Positions 47,917 through 63,954 of a stretch of DNA of 64,000 bases are shown here, piece after piece (position 1 is the stretch's first letter; every line of letters starts with the position of its first letter). The stretch lies in assembly GCA_014332815.1 (NCBI GenBank), contig JACSZT010000019.1, positions 1 through 64,000 of the forward strand, given 5' to 3'. A model generated the notes under the pieces. It saw nothing but the letters and a program-made list of their open reading frames with translations. It ran no database searches and was not told where the DNA came from. Origin of the DNA: Weissella confusa (lineage in GTDB: Bacteria; Bacillota; Bacilli; Lactobacillales; Lactobacillaceae). The translations under genes were made by a program, and so were the position numbers.

Positions 47917-49500
47917 AATTGATGCGTGATGCATACCATAAACTTCAGCTGCCCCACCCAAGTTATTTCCTTGGGCAGCCAACCAGTACTGGTTATACCC
48001 ATCAATCACTTCAAAACGATAGTAAAGCAAACCGGCATGGGCTGCTGAAATTTCAACAACCCAGTTATCCTCGTCTTCTTCATGCAAATCGTACCAAGTG
48101 ACCTTACCCGTTTCCTCACCTTGCTTATCACGCACATAGAATGGCGTATCACGCTTATTCGCATAAATGAACGAATTTGGCTTTGGATTGTTAACGTGCA
48201 TGTCCTTGTTTCCGTTGTTAAAACGGTCAACGAAGATGTGATAGAAACGCGCCTCCTGATACCATTCTGGCAACTCTTCCAACTCGGCCATCACCGTAAT
48301 TTGAAAGTCAGAATCTAACAAAAACTTGAAATCATCCTCGTCACCTAAGATAGGATCTAGCGCCAGATAGTCTGATGTGTCATAACGGTGATTTGAATTA
48401 GCTTCAAAAATCGGGCTCAGATAAATAGCGTTACATCCCAATTCCAGAATGTAATCTAGCTTTTCTGCAATTCCTTGGAAGTTACCACCAAAGAATTCCC
48501 AACGGGCAAGTAAATCCTTCACACCCCACCATGAGTTGTACTCATCTGGGAAATCCGTGAAATCAAACCAATGATAATACTTTGATGATGGGCCTTGATA
48601 TGCCCCCGGCTCCTTGAAGTGACCGTCCTTATTAAAGTAACGCGAATATTGGCCAACGTGGTTAAACACACCATCCAAAATAATGTGCATGCCACGCTTG
48701 TGCGCCTCATCTTCCCAAACTTCTCCAATCAACACTTGTTCTTTACTCATCTGATCACGAATACCAGCAATGAAATCATCCGGCAGCTCGTCGGCCACGT
48801 CCAAACGCCAGCCATCCACGCCAAAGTTATTCCAGTGGTTAATCACCGAGTCCTTATCACCGTAAATAAACTTACGATAACTCGCTTCACTTTTATTAAT
48901 CACCGGGTTCGTAAACGCCCCGAAAAAGGCATTCTTTGGGTAGTTAGACTCCAAGGTCATCAAAACGGTCGTGAAGACACGTGCATCGATTTCTTCTAGC
49001 ATGAAATCCAAAATCAGGTTTCGCAAAGGATAGTGCATGGTTGCTTGCAACCCACCGCCGAGCAAGTATTGACGGCGCTGGTCGTACGCAACCTTATTCG
49101 ATGAGAAAATCTCACCGCGTGGCTCGTCCCAAGGGAAGTAACCACGGTTTTCAGGATCCTTACCACCCGTCATCCCCATCTCATCACCGTAGTAAACACA
49201 TGGTACACCAGGCATCGTCAACCACAATTCCAAGGCACGCTTCAACTTCTCTTCGTCTTCACCCATTTCAGTGAACAAACGCTTTGTGTCGTGTGTTCCC
49301 AAGCCAGAACGTTACACCTCTTCTAATTATTGTTGCTTAATAATAGCTAACCCAGTCTTGCGACTAAATTGCATCATTTCGTGTTGCCCATCCTTGTGGA
49401 AGGCGTAAATAAGTGTATCTGAATCAATCGCGTGGCATTCAAACCAATCCGCTGATTGCCACCACGTTGGTCGTGATTGTAGCAAGCGTTGGAATTTGTG
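47719..49500 (-). CDS. GH13 neopullulanase/maltogenic amylase-type glucosidase
   Basis: Restored 47793-49475 (+), 560 aa; start at 47839-47841, stop at 49327-49329. The N-terminal beta domain (GKVTWYDLHEEDEDNWVVEI) is of the cyclomaltodextrinase group. The catalytic barrel shows ILDGVFNHVG, DGWRLDVADELP (nucleophile Asp), IGEVWEDE (acid/base Glu) and GTHDTKR (transition-state Asp). It is intracellular and would trim branched glycogen products or maltodextrins. It is the last gene of the glg operon, starting 12 bases after glgP. The C-terminal WWQSADWFECHAIDSDTLIYAF segment is restored from the block right of 49302. Confidence 0.92.
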
Positions 49501-50490
49501 GTAAAACTCGTCAACCCATACTTCTCTTGTAACTTATCAAGCATCACAATCTCTCCGTATACCTTTATTTGAACAATACTATACATTGTATAATACGTGG
49601 TGGCTAGGATTTAGGCTTGTTTATTTTTTCCATTAAATTGAAATTTTAAAATTAGGGTCGGTGGCCGGCTTCGACACAAACAACAAAAGAGGTGCAAGGT
49701 AATCCAGAAACCAATCAACAGATTACGCAAATAACCAACCCGACTGTGCGTGTAGTGGAACCCTTCCGCTGCCAAGAACAAGAAGATTGGCGCTACAATA
49801 CGTCCCAACATATTCAACCAATCTGGTGCACCAACATAACTAAACATCTCGTGCGTGTGGTCAGCGACCATCAACACAATTCCAATCATTTTAAGCGCCA
49901 GAACTGGTCCGAACACCAAGAAGGCCAATCCCAACAATCCCCATGCAAAGCGCTTAGGTTCTTGCTTTGGGTGCTTCAAACTATCCCAAGTCCACATGGC
50001 AATAATCGTTAAGAACAGCGTCCCGAAAATTGAATTAATCATCACCACATGATCATTTGGCAAAGCTTGTTGCAAGATCATAATCACCACATTGTGCCAC
50101 AACAAGAACAAGCTAAAGATGACGAAAATCGTCAAACCAATCCAACGCTTATCGCGGAAAATGTGGAACACTAGACCAAGCAAAATCCAACCAATACCAC
50201 CTTCAACTGTAAGTGCAGTTGGGATAACGCTTGAACTCAAGATAATCAAAAACATGTTTTGGCTTGCTGACGCGGCGTTCAATAACGTCAAAACTAATAT
50301 TTTACCCTATTTCCCGGATTAGTGGGCAAAAAATACCGTTGAGATAATGTACAAAACAGCAATGTGCGTTGGGTAAAAGATGTAGAAGAACCACTTATCT
50401 TTACGTCCTTGCTTGCCGTTATACAACGCAAGCAACGGTGTGGCAAAAATCATCATCCATTGGTAATCGCTAAAGCCGTGCATGGCTGAA
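49501..50490 (-). CDS. TraX-family membrane protein
   Basis: Restored 49654-50463 (+), 269 aa; start at 49542-49544, stop at 50319-50321. It has eight hydrophobic segments and the TraX-like opening [42 protein letters not shown] and the end [22 protein letters not shown]...[11 protein letters not shown]. Chromosomal TraX proteins are acyltransferase-like membrane proteins with unproven roles. A promoter is likely in the block before it (TATACA-type near 49580). RBS is GGAGAG. Confidence 0.85.
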
Positions 50491-51282
50491 TAAAGGATGC
50501 ACTGTACTTATCTGCCAACGCATCAACTGTCATAAAGCCAATATTGTGACGCGTACGGTCATATTCCTTACCAATGTTTCCCAAACCAACAATCATCTTC
50601 ATCAGTATCATCTCCTATTTGAAACGCGCGTTAAACGCACGAAAGGGGCAGAGCCACGATGACCCTACCCTGTTAATGCCTTATTGAAGCAAACGCAAAC
50701 GGCCAAGATCCATATCCATATCATCTTGTACAACCAGCAAGTCAGCGATGTCCAAATCGTAGTAATCCATCAATGGACGCACTGCACGACCCGAATCATT
50801 CATGTAAGTCGTTGGCTTTACCAACAAAACCTTCTCGCCATCAATACGCACATCAGCTACAAATGCGTTATGTGCCCCATCTTGCGTGTCGAGTGACTTA
50901 TCAATACCACCAAGCATCTCAGGCTCTTCATCCTTACCAAACTTGCCCAAGACAAAGTCCACAACGGCCTTTTGTACGTGAGCAGGGTGCCCGATACCAA
51001 ACTTCAAACGATTGAAAGTTTGCGTATCCAAGTGTTGCGCAATACTCTTAATCCCATTGTGACCACCGGCTGAACCCTTTTGATTAATGCCGCCAAATAC
51101 ACCGTGCGCGCGGTGCCGGAAATCCCGGTCATCAAATGACGGCCACCTTTTTTCAGACGAGATGCGAGTTGTTGAAACTCAGCATCTTGCTGAAGTAGAC
51201 CTGTAATTTCCATGCTGTACCTCTTAGTTAAACTTGTTCATCAATGTTGGCATGTCAGCCCCAGATGCGAACGCCTCAAAGC
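50491..51282 (-). CDS. pth: Peptidyl-tRNA hydrolase
   Basis: Restored 50576-51142 (+), 188 aa; start at 50600-50602, stop at 51224-51226. It recycles peptidyl-tRNA released from stalled ribosomes. Motifs are [20 protein letters not shown] with the catalytic His, [21 protein letters not shown] and [12 protein letters not shown]. The C-terminus is [18 protein letters not shown]. It is ten bases upstream of mfd, the usual Firmicutes pair. RBS is AGGAGA. Confidence 0.95.
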
Positions 51283-54200
51283 TAGCAATAGGTGCAACGC
51301 TTGCACCCGAGCCAATCGCGTGTCTAATGATGTCACGGCCACTTCTGCAGATAACGTTTCCTCAGCTGGGAAAACCGCGACGTGTTCATCACCCAACATG
51401 GCGGCCAAATCTTCAGCTAATTGATCCGCGTGAAACTGGCTATCACCAACCACAACCATTGGGCGTTGGGTTTCTTGTTAACGCACAGCAAATTCACCCG
51501 GTTGTTCAACTGATCCATTACGCTGATATCCCATCTGAACCAACTTCGCCTGCAACTCAGCTAATTCATAGTCATGGTCAAAATCAAGCGTAATCGCAGC
51601 ATCCGCAAACGCCTTAACTGGTGGCAAGTATCGCATGACACCCGCAACGCCAGTCACAACCACTGCCTGTGGATCCGGCAAATTTGTCGTGGCTGTTGCT
51701 AAATCATCCGCATCAATTACCAAATCTGTTGCTGGCAAAATCGTGATGCTGTCCAGGTTTTCTAGGCTACGTTGCGTTTCTGCGTCAAAACTACGTAGTG
51801 AATCCAATGCCGTATCAAAGAAGTCCAAACGCACCGGATTGTCGGCATCCAATGGATAAATATCAACAATTGAACGATCAAACACCGCGATACCATCAGC
51901 AGGCAAATAATCCAACAGACTCACTGCGTCAGGGTAAAGGATGTGCAAATATTGACGAATTTCTGGCAACAAACCACCCTGGCTCATCATTGACAATAAT
52001 GGGCTCATCGCTTCAGTCAAGTGACGCTTATCAGCGCCGTCCAACTTATCGCGGGCTTCGGTCATGGCAACTTGTGTCTGACGCAATTGACCAATTCCAC
52101 GTTGCAATGGCGAGAATACCAAACTAGCTTGTTGCACATCACGCGCCAAATCTGCCAATTGCCAACCCAAATCAGGATCTGGCAAGACGCGTTGCTCGGC
52201 CATCTCATCTGTCCACCAATTTTGGTTATCCAACGTGATTTGATCGGCGTTTTCCAACGCACGTGGATAATACAAAGCATCCGGCGCAACCTCATTAATT
52301 TTGACACCAAAGTCTGCCAAGGTTTGGACCAACTTAGCTTGTCGCTCGGTTGTATTCGTCAAAAAGATAATGGTTTCACCCGACTTCTGCCAGCGTGCCA
52401 CTTCACTCTTCAGCATTGGCATTTGGCCAAAGAATTGTTGCGCTGGACGCACCGTCAAATTCGTCAAACGCACGTGAACCACATAGTCACCGGGCTTTAG
52501 CTCGTTATAACTCTTAATACGTTCCGCGTTTGATAGCGTTTGGCGCTTAGGAGCCTTCTTGCGAACTTGCTGGAACAATTCACGTTCTGTCAACACAATC
52601 AACTTTTGGGCTGGCAATTCAAAACCAGCACTCAGCGGCATGGTCGTCACTTGGGTTCGCCCGGGCGACTTCTGCCATTCCGTGCCACCCAACTTATTAA
52701 TCTTAGGGGCCTTCTCAGCCGCGCCGACATACTTTTGTACCAAGTCCAATTGCGTGACCGGAATGAAAATCTTCGCATCCTTTTGGTAGGCAATCGTGAT
52801 GTAGTCCTGCTTAACGCCACGGTTTTCAATCGTTTGCATGCCCTCATAGACACCGACACCGTGGTGCTTTTCCATATCAGCCTTGATTTCCTTCGTTGAA
52901 CGAATTTGATCAGGGGTTTCAGGGTATGGGAAAGCATCTTCAAAGGCGCGAATGACATCATCATCTGGTGCGAAGGCATACCCTTGCTTCAACTCACGCT
53001 CGGCATATAGCTGGAGCAATTCATCCGCAATGTCTTCAACCTTCTTAGCAACCTTGGCCTTCGTAGACATGATGGCCACGTTAACACCAAACCCATCAAA
53101 ACGACTCAACATTGATTCATAGTGTTGCTGGGCCAAAATCGTCGTTGGCACCAACATCGCAACTTGCTTACCATCGTGCACCGCCTTAAAGGCTGCGCGC
53201 AAGGCAACTTCCGTCTTACCAAAACCAACATCCCCGACCAACAAGCGATCCATCGGACGCGCGTCAACATTCGTTTGCAATGCCTTCAAACGTTCCTTGT
53301 GTTTCACACCAAAACGTTGTTCCTCGTCGATAATCAACAAGCCCAAGTCACCAAACTCAATATCCTTAGACAAAATACGGTGCGTACCGACCACGACATC
53401 AATTGTGTGGTTCTTCAGCCCTTCCTTTGTCTCGTCCATTTGTTTCTTAGTTTGGAAACGGTGGAGGTAATACGTTTGGCCGCCACGCGCCATTTCTCGT
53501 TCAATCGCGCTTGCCGTTACACGCCCATTTTGTTCCATAACATACGTTTGAATTGGATAACGGTTGGCCGGCGGTGTTTCAATAACAGACAAATCGCGAA
53601 CGCCGACCATCGCCATGTTCAAAGTACGTGGGATTGGCGTGGCAGTTAGCGTCAAGAACGTATTCGCGTTTGGAATGTCCACACCTGTTTCGATAATGGT
53701 TGTCGTCACCAGAACGTCGTATTCACGGTTAATGAAATCAACCAGAATACCTTCCATTTGGGCCTCGGTCATTTGACCGTGGATATAACCAACCCGCGCA
53801 TCCGGTACCAAGGACTCAATCATTGCCGTGACTTGTTCAATATCTTCCACACGGTCACGCATCGCAATCTTAAAACCAGAACCTAGCTCCGTGAAATCAC
53901 GAATGGCCGTCAAACGCTTTTCGCTTTCCTCGTTCAACGAACGCGTTCCCGGATACGTAAAGTACGCATAGGCAATATTGTTTGAACGACCAACGCGACC
54001 ACGCAACTGATAAAGTTGTGCCAGACCCATGTGATCAGCATTTTCAACAAACAGACCATCTGCTACATAGTCGGCCGGCAAGTACGCTTCAACTTGCACA
54101 TCAAGTTCGGCATCGAACGTTTGCTTACGCTTACCTTGCTTTTCAGCAACGGCTTCATTCAACATTTGCGTGTACAAATCATATCCAACCGCGTTAATGA

Positions 54201-54846
54201 AGCCGTGTTGTGATTGACCCAGTAGGTCACCCGCACCACGAATCGACAAATCGTTTTGACGCTTAAAGTCACGACGAATCGTTGCAATACCAACGCGGTC
54301 AGCTGCCGCCTTAAGACGTCCAACCAACAATAAACGTTGCGCAGCTTCTGGCAACTCGCCAAAGCGATCCAACAAATCATCTTCAATTTCTTCGAACTCA
54401 GCGGATGTCTTAGCCTTACGAATACGTTGATACAAATCAATCTTTTGTGATTCTTCAGGAGCTAGCGTGTTAAACACCGTCAACAAGCCTGTTAGCCATT
54501 CTTCAGCCGTTTGATTTGGTTGAATTGGCACTTCAGCCTTAACTGGATCTGGCACGACAACCTGGCCACGCACCTTGGCTAGTGCCAACGCTTGGGTAAA
54601 CTGTTGCGCCGTAAACTTTGAACGGGCATCGAACGTCACAACCAAAAGCAACCACTCAAGGCTAGCACCATACCGATACCGTAGATTGGGTAGACCTGCT
54701 GATAAACATAGAAACCAGTATTACCGACTAGGTTTTGGAACGGCACGCGATACACCGCGCTCAGCACCTTGGCGATTAAGCCTGACACCGCTAAAACACC
54801 GGCACCGGCCATCAAATTCTGACTTGTTTTAGGCATTGGCAACTCG
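51085..54846 (-). CDS. mfd: Transcription-repair coupling factor
   Basis: Restored 51153-54665 (+), 1170 aa; start at 51211-51213. Mfd is a DNA translocase that removes stalled RNA polymerase and recruits UvrA. In restored order it has the UvrB-homology module ([16 protein letters not shown]... [13 protein letters not shown]), the RNA-polymerase interaction domain ([10 protein letters not shown]), the RecG-like helicase core ([50 protein letters not shown]) and the C-terminal autoregulatory domain. As given, 1057 codons stay open on the minus strand across 16 block cuts in reverse domain order. Its end overlaps the next start by eight bases. Confidence 0.96.
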
Positions 54847-56430
54847 ATCCAGGCAACGGCGCGTACAACTGGGTACAATTTCAAATCGCCACCCATCAGC
54901 AATGACAAGGGCGCCGCACCGCCATACACAATCGTGAATAACACTGCGCTAATGCCAACTAGCGACCAAAACAAACGTCGTGCCACCAGTTGTTGATGCA
55001 TTTCATCCGGTTGCTCTGTAATGATTTTTGAAATAAACAATGGGGCAATCGTTGCACCAAAGGTTGCCCACTCACCAATCCGATAGACGGACCAGTTGGC
55101 TTGAACACCCCACCAGGCCACCCCGATAATAATCGCCACCCGGACAATTTGTTCAATCACTTGTGACATTGCTGTCGGCACCATGTTCAATTGTCCTTGC
55201 GCATAACCACGTCCGATTGCCAAAAATGGCATGAACCAGAACAACTTTGTTGAGAACGAATCAACCAGTTGCAACAAAACCAACAATGCCGCTAGCATCG
55301 CTAACAACCCACCTTCGCGCCACAAACGACCAAATAAATGGCGCCAGCTTAATGTTTTCTTCTGCTTGACTGTCTCATCAATCGGCAGTGACCAAATGTG
55401 ACGTAGCGACGTTGCTAAGAATAACGTTGCGGCTAGTCCAAGTCGCATCGTCAATTGGAAATCATTACGCAACGCTTGTTCATCACGTCGAATGACATGC
55501 TGGCGCAAGGCCGGCAACAATGATGTGCCAAGACCAGTTGCCAAGACCATCCCCAATTGAACCAACGGTTGCCCACGATCATAAATTCCCTTAGTGAACT
55601 CAGCCTGGTGTGCTGTTAATCCGGCGTCTTGTAGCAATACAAACCAGCCCAAGCCACGCGTCTTATCAAAACTTTGCAAAACACTTGTCGACACAACAAT
55701 CAGTGTCGCCGGCACAATGCTAATCGTGAACAGCGCCAGTGCGTCACTGCCAGCTGATGAACCAAACAACAATTGATTAACCGATGGCATAATGGCCACC
55801 AATCCAACCGTCGCAACACCGGAAAGTAAAATAGACACCGCGAGTAAAATTGCAATCAATTTGCGCCACCATTTCTTTGGCACCCAACTTATCCACAGGC
55901 TTTTAGGCAAGCGAACGAGCGTAAATATTAAGAATGGGAGCAATGCGCCAACCGTTGCCAGCGACGCACCAGCGATACCAAAAATTTGTACCAACCAGAT
56001 GTTAAGCCCCGCTTTCACTAACATGGTTAGTAATTTTATAAACTGATAAATTTGGCGACCTTTAGGCAAAGCATCCCACTCTGCCTCTTCCAGTAGTGCT
56101 GTCCACCACAACATTAAAACAAAGGCAGTCGCACCGACACCCACTCCAACGACTGTCGTCAAAACACTCGCTAGGCGCGTCGCACCAAATAGGCTATGCC
56201 CTAGTATATACGCAAGACGGGCCAAAATGCCTTTCAACCTTAAGTACAGATGTCTTGTTTCCAAAACGAATCGTCAACTCGTCACCCGTCTTAACGTCAT
56301 TGGAAGACTTCGCTGTCTTACCATTGATATCAATACGACCTTGATCGGCGATTTCCTTAGCAACCGTACGGCGCTTAATGATACGTGAAACCTTCAAATA
56401 CTTATCCAAACGCATTATTTTCTTCCTCGA
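54649..56430 (-). CDS. Lipid/polysaccharide flippase of the MurJ/SpoVB superfamily
   Basis: Restored 54658-56247 (+), 529 aa; start at 54834-54836. It is a multidrug/oligosaccharide-lipid/polysaccharide (MOP) family membrane protein with 14 helices: [31 protein letters not shown] and the [16 protein letters not shown] segment are characteristic of the YabM/SpoVB branch. It may flip a cell-wall precursor. The gene sits between mfd and the S4-domain gene, as yabM does in Bacillus, with overlapping start and stop on both sides (TAATG into the S4 gene). Substrate unproven. Confidence 0.88.
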
Positions 56431-56628
56431 GTATCAAAACCTAACGGATAGTTATCCACAAGCACCTTTCACCACATTTTTATAACATTTACTAAAAAAA
56501 GACGCCCTATTTTGGGCGTCTTTTCATCTTACTTAATTTTCTTCGTTACTGAAGTCTTGCTCGTATGATTCTGACACAATGCTATACATGTGTTCTGCTT
56601 GTTCCTTACGCACAACTTCGGCCGTACG
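56233..56628 (-). CDS. S4-domain RNA-binding protein RqcP-like
   Basis: Restored 56247-56525 (+), 92 aa; start at 56413-56415, stop at 56533-56535. The S4 fold is complete: [36 protein letters not shown] and [10 protein letters not shown]. The tail is acidic ([11 protein letters not shown]). Homologues at this position (YabO/RqcP) act in ribosome-associated quality control with RqcH. It is translationally coupled to the flippase gene and followed by a terminator. Confidence 0.9.
56492..56525 (-). terminator. S4 gene terminator
   Basis: A stem AAGACGCCC/GGGCGTCTT with T-run on the minus strand. Confidence 0.9.
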
Positions 56629-57222
56629 TTAATTGGTTGGCGCTCTTAGCGTTCAGCGGCGTGATATTTGATTGTTTGTTAACTGCCATCATTCCGCTGA
56701 CCTCCCCGAGATAATTTGAGCGGACACTCTAATTTAGACCTACACCATTAACCAATTCTCCTATGCTCTTACTGTACAGTAGACACCGGATAATCTTAAG
56801 CAGGATTACCTTTCCTTAACCTTTTAGGTTCGCGTTAGTTTTGTTAGCCTTATCTAGGTTTGACTTCGCTGTCTCAAGACTCTGAGAAGCCGCCTCGTAC
56901 TTAACGTACTGCGTATGGTAATTAACCATCGCGAAAATCGTGACAACGACCATCACCGCGACTAATACAACACGGCGACGTAAGTGCACTACTTGATGGT
57001 AACGCATCTTGCGCTCTTCAAGATTATTTAATACTTGCCATTATTATATCGCTAATCGAAAAATAAAAAGACAATCAGTCGTCTGATTGTCCCTTTTGTT
57101 GATTATTATTTATTCACCCGGTAAGTTAAAGACAACTTCACCGTCTTTACTGTACATGTACTTTTCACGAATCAGCTTTTCCAGATACGAATTATCGCCC
57201 AAGTCTTTAACTTCTTGTTTGA
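56629..57222 (-). CDS. divIC: DivIC/FtsB-family septum formation protein
   Basis: Restored 56762-57136 (+), 124 aa; start at 56690-56692, stop at 57110-57112. A short cytoplasmic head of about 35 residues leads to a transmembrane helix (VVLVAVMVVVTIFAMV) and an extracytoplasmic coiled coil (YEAASQSLETAKSNLDKANKTNANLKQEV). The end reads LIREKYMYSKDGEVVFNLPGE, the hallmark of DivIC. It partners FtsL and DivIB in the divisome. RBS is GGGGAGG. It lies between the S4 gene and tilS, as in other Firmicutes. Confidence 0.92.
57068..57096 (-). terminator. divIC terminator
   Basis: A stem GACAATCAG/CTGATTGTC with five T on the minus strand. Confidence 0.88.
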
Positions 57223-58214
57223 TTGATGTATGCCGCACTCACAATTGGTTGAATATCAGCCGGCAATGAATTGTCCGTTAGCCAACGCAAAACATGCAGT
57301 GAGTCTCGACCACCCGAAACTGCCACCAACACATGGTCACGTTTATCAAATAATCTTTCTTCCCGAATCATTCGCGTTAAATTAGCTCGCACAACTTTAT
57401 CTTGCATGATTCTCTCCCGTATTGCGTTCGCACCAACTTCACGTGCGATGGCGACCAATGCCTCGTAACGCTTTTCGCGTGCCAATTCTTCAACACCAGC
57501 CGTCGGCACCGTATCCCAAGTGAGCTGGCGAATCGTCGTGCTTGCCAAATTAGGCGTTTGCGCAAATACGCGTTCGACTAAGGCTTGCTCGGCATCCGCA
57601 TCCGTACGCAATTGATGTTCAACCCATTCAACTAGCGGTTCATTGACCAACTGACCCAGCATCGCTTTATCAAGTTGCAACACCGGACGAATCAAATCAA
57701 TATCACCCTGCAACTGTTGCTTTTTGGCCATCCCCAACAACTGCGTCAAACGACTGCCGCGTGCCAACTTGTACAAAATTGTTTCGACCTGATCACCCTT
57801 ATGGTGGGCCGTGACACGCCAATCCAAGCGACCATCTTCTAACGCCTTTACGTGCACATTAATCGAACCACTCGCCAGCTTCTGTAATGCCGCAAGTTGA
57901 TCAGCGAATGCAATGACGTGGTCCTTTGTTTGCTCGTTAATTTCTTCTAGTGCCGGCACAACAGTATGTCGCATACGATTGCGGGCAAACGTTTCATCCG
58001 CATTTGTATAGTCCTATTCTTTTCGTGAAAGCAATAAGTAGTTTTCGAAACGTTCTAACTGCAAGCCATTCCCAAGGTCAATGAAACCTCGGTTAACATT
58101 CGGATTGCGCATTAACTGAATTGCTTGTGTTAACTGACTATCTTTTACAGCAAAAACGTGTTTTTTAGTCAACCACGTCTGCAACACCAGTAACAAGACC
58201 GACTCGTCGACATT
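57223..58214 (-). CDS. tilS: tRNA(Ile)-lysidine synthase
   Basis: Restored 57235-58212 (+), 325 aa; start at 57405-57407. It converts C34 of tRNA-Ile(CAU) to lysidine. The PP-loop ATPase motif is VLVAVSGGRDSLHVL; VTAHHKGDQVETILYKLARGS and RNRMRHTVVPAL are further TilS signatures. It is about 100 residues shorter than common TilS, lacking most of the C-terminal beta domain, though the end reads as normal coding sequence. The third base of its stop codon is the unmoved base 58212. hpt and ftsH follow, as in Bacillus. Confidence 0.9.
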
Positions 58215-59004
58215 GCTTACCAACACGCTCTGCTGCTTCGGCAATATCAGCTTCGCTATAAAGCACACGCTCGATATCGTTATTCATGTCCCATTGGTTC
58301 ATGTCTTTTCAATCTCCTAAATCTTAATTCCCCTATCGTTACATAGCATTAAGAATACCATGTTTGATGGTAAATGTTTAGTGCTACACCTAAAAGAAAT
58401 GTGAACGCTCGCGACCTGAAATGTCGGTTTGCAAATCAGTGACCATTTGAACTTCACCTGATGAAGCAACGCCACCGTTATAACTAGAAACGTCGATAAA
58501 TTCAACTTCAGCGTATTGCATGTGACGCATAACGTCGACCGTCCAAAGTACGGCACCCTTCAAAACTGACAAAATGATTGGTGTACGTCCTTCGTAATCG
58601 GCAGCCAGATCCAAACCGTACCCAACTACGAACGCCTTTGGAACATCGAAACCGATGTAATCAACCGTTGCTTCAACAACACGGCCTTCCTTCTTATCAA
58701 GCAAGCTGGCAACCTTAACTGACTTCGCACCACGTTCCATCAACAAGTCGATCATGAACTTCAATGAACGACCAGTGTCGACGATGTCTTCCATAATGAT
58801 GATATTTGCCGTTTCGTTGATTCTTCATCTATTCCTCCTACAGATAGTTACTACTACCTTCGTTACATCATTATTATGTTTCCGAGACAGAAATTAGTGC
58901 TCAGGCGTGATGTCGATTGTATCGACCTTGTCCGCGTGGGCAGGATCATAAACTTCACGCTTCAAGACACCAACATATGGCAAGTTACGGTACAGTTGCT
59001 TGTA
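58213..59004 (-). CDS. hpt: Hypoxanthine phosphoribosyltransferase
   Basis: Restored 58320-58916 (+), 198 aa; start at 58300-58302, stop at 58894-58896. It salvages hypoxanthine and guanine to IMP and GMP. The PRPP-binding loop is [15 protein letters not shown], with [14 protein letters not shown] and [15 protein letters not shown] before it. It is slightly longer than typical (about 180 aa) due to its C-terminus [22 protein letters not shown]. It lies in the tilS-hpt-ftsH cluster with an AGGAGA RBS. Confidence 0.94.
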
Positions 59005-60984
59005 ATTCACCCTTAACGTCATAAACACCAGCGCCAGGTTGAATCGTGATGGTTTTAATCTTCTTGTCGCGCAATTCCGTCATGAATGTCGACGTAGAGA
59101 TAGTCTTCGTACTAGTCGTTTGAGAAGGACCGGCTACCCAGTAAATCAAACCCATAATACCGAGGACTACGATTACGTAGAACAAACTATTCCGGACAAA
59201 AATGTTACCCCAGAAGTTTGAAGCTTCTGGCTTTGTTGTGATTTCAGTCTTCGTCTTATCCGCAGCCTTTTGCAAGCTCTCCATAATTGGATCGTTGCTA
59301 ATGACTTGGGTTTCGAATCCCGTCACCTTATTTGAAGCACCACCAACTAGTGAGACAAGAGAATCATCCTTTGAACTCTTATCCGTTTGTACCTTACGAT
59401 CCAATTCTTGCTTTTCTTCTTCAGCACCAGCAACGTCCGCAAAGCGAACCTTGTTCTCTGAAGGATCAGCTGGCTTAGCCTTTGACTTGCCGAAGCCCAT
59501 CATGTTGCCACGACCGCCTTGTCCGCCTTGGCTCATGCCACCCATCATCAAGTAGAACACACCAATCATCAACAAGATTGGCAAGAATGAAATGGCCTTG
59601 GCACCGACACCGACGAACATCTCCACAAAGTCAGAACCTGAAATTGAGAAGAATGGTACGCCAGCTTCACCGGCAACGGCACGGGCCAACAATGTCTTAC
59701 CTGTTCCTGGAGGTCCCTCAAGAAGAACACCAGATGGGATACGAGCTCCCAACTTCAAGAACTTCTTAGGATCCTTCAAGAATTCAACAACTTCAGTAGC
59801 GGCCATTACAATGACACCTTCGCTACCTGAGAACCCGTCCATTTCAACCAACATTTGGTTCAACGTTTGCTCACGCTCATCGTGACCACCGCCCATGCCG
59901 GCGCCACGTTGACGACCGACCGCATCAATTTCATCGATAAAGATGATTGATGGCGCAGCCTTCTTAGCGTTATCAAACAAATCACGGACACGGCTTTCCA
60001 AGTCGGCTCCAACGAAACCAGGTGTTTGCTTGGCAATTTCCTTCAAATCCACGTCGTCAGCCAATGGCTTGTTCTTAGCGTGGACGTGCAAGATTGCCTC
60101 ACGACCCTTAACGTCTGGACGACCAACCAAAATCTTTCGGTCGAAACGACCTGGACGAAGCAAAGCTGGGTCCAAGACATCTGAACGGTTAAGAGCTTCA
60201 TTCAACACCAAACCAACGATGGCGTGACCAGCTTCGTGGTAAGCAACCGTCTCACGTTCCTTAGCAGAAACAACACGGTCCTTCTTAGCTGGTCCCGCAA
60301 TAACACGGTCCTCAGCTTCATCCACGTCCTTGGCGTAAATCGTATCGTGGTTTTGACGAGCAGCCAACAAGGCCGCTTCGTTCAACAAGGTTGCTTGCTC
60401 AAAGTCGTTTGAGGCACCTGATGATTGTTGGTCGAAGATGATTTCTTCGGCCGCACGTCCACCCATCAAACCAGCAATTTGGTCCATGGCGTCCGTCTTG
60501 TTCATCAACATTTGGTCTTCACGTGGCAACATGATTGCATATCCGCCGGCGCGTCCACGTGGCACAATCGTTACCTTGTGGACAACACTGATTTCGTGCG
60601 CCTTGTTGTAACCCTCAGTCGTAATACGACGAACTTCTTCGTCAATCAAACGAGCTGTCTCGTCAGAGTAGGCAGCTGACTCACCGTATGAACGACCCAA
60701 GAATGGTTGACCACCATTCTCAAGTTGTACCATACCAAGCTTGTCTGACATACCATATTCCGTAACCATTGAGCGGGCAATGTTATCCTCATCGGCCGTC
60801 AACTTACTGTTGGCAGCTTCCTTAGCTTCATCATATGACATTGGCGTTTCAACATTCTTTTCAACCTTGGTCGTCTCTGGCATCTTACCAGTTTCGAACA
60901 AGCTCAAGATTTGCTTCTCATCCAACGTCTCGTACTCCAACAAAGCCTTCGCAATTGCTGCGTGCTTGTCCTTGTACTCTTCGA

Positions 60985-63954
<2,970 letters not shown>
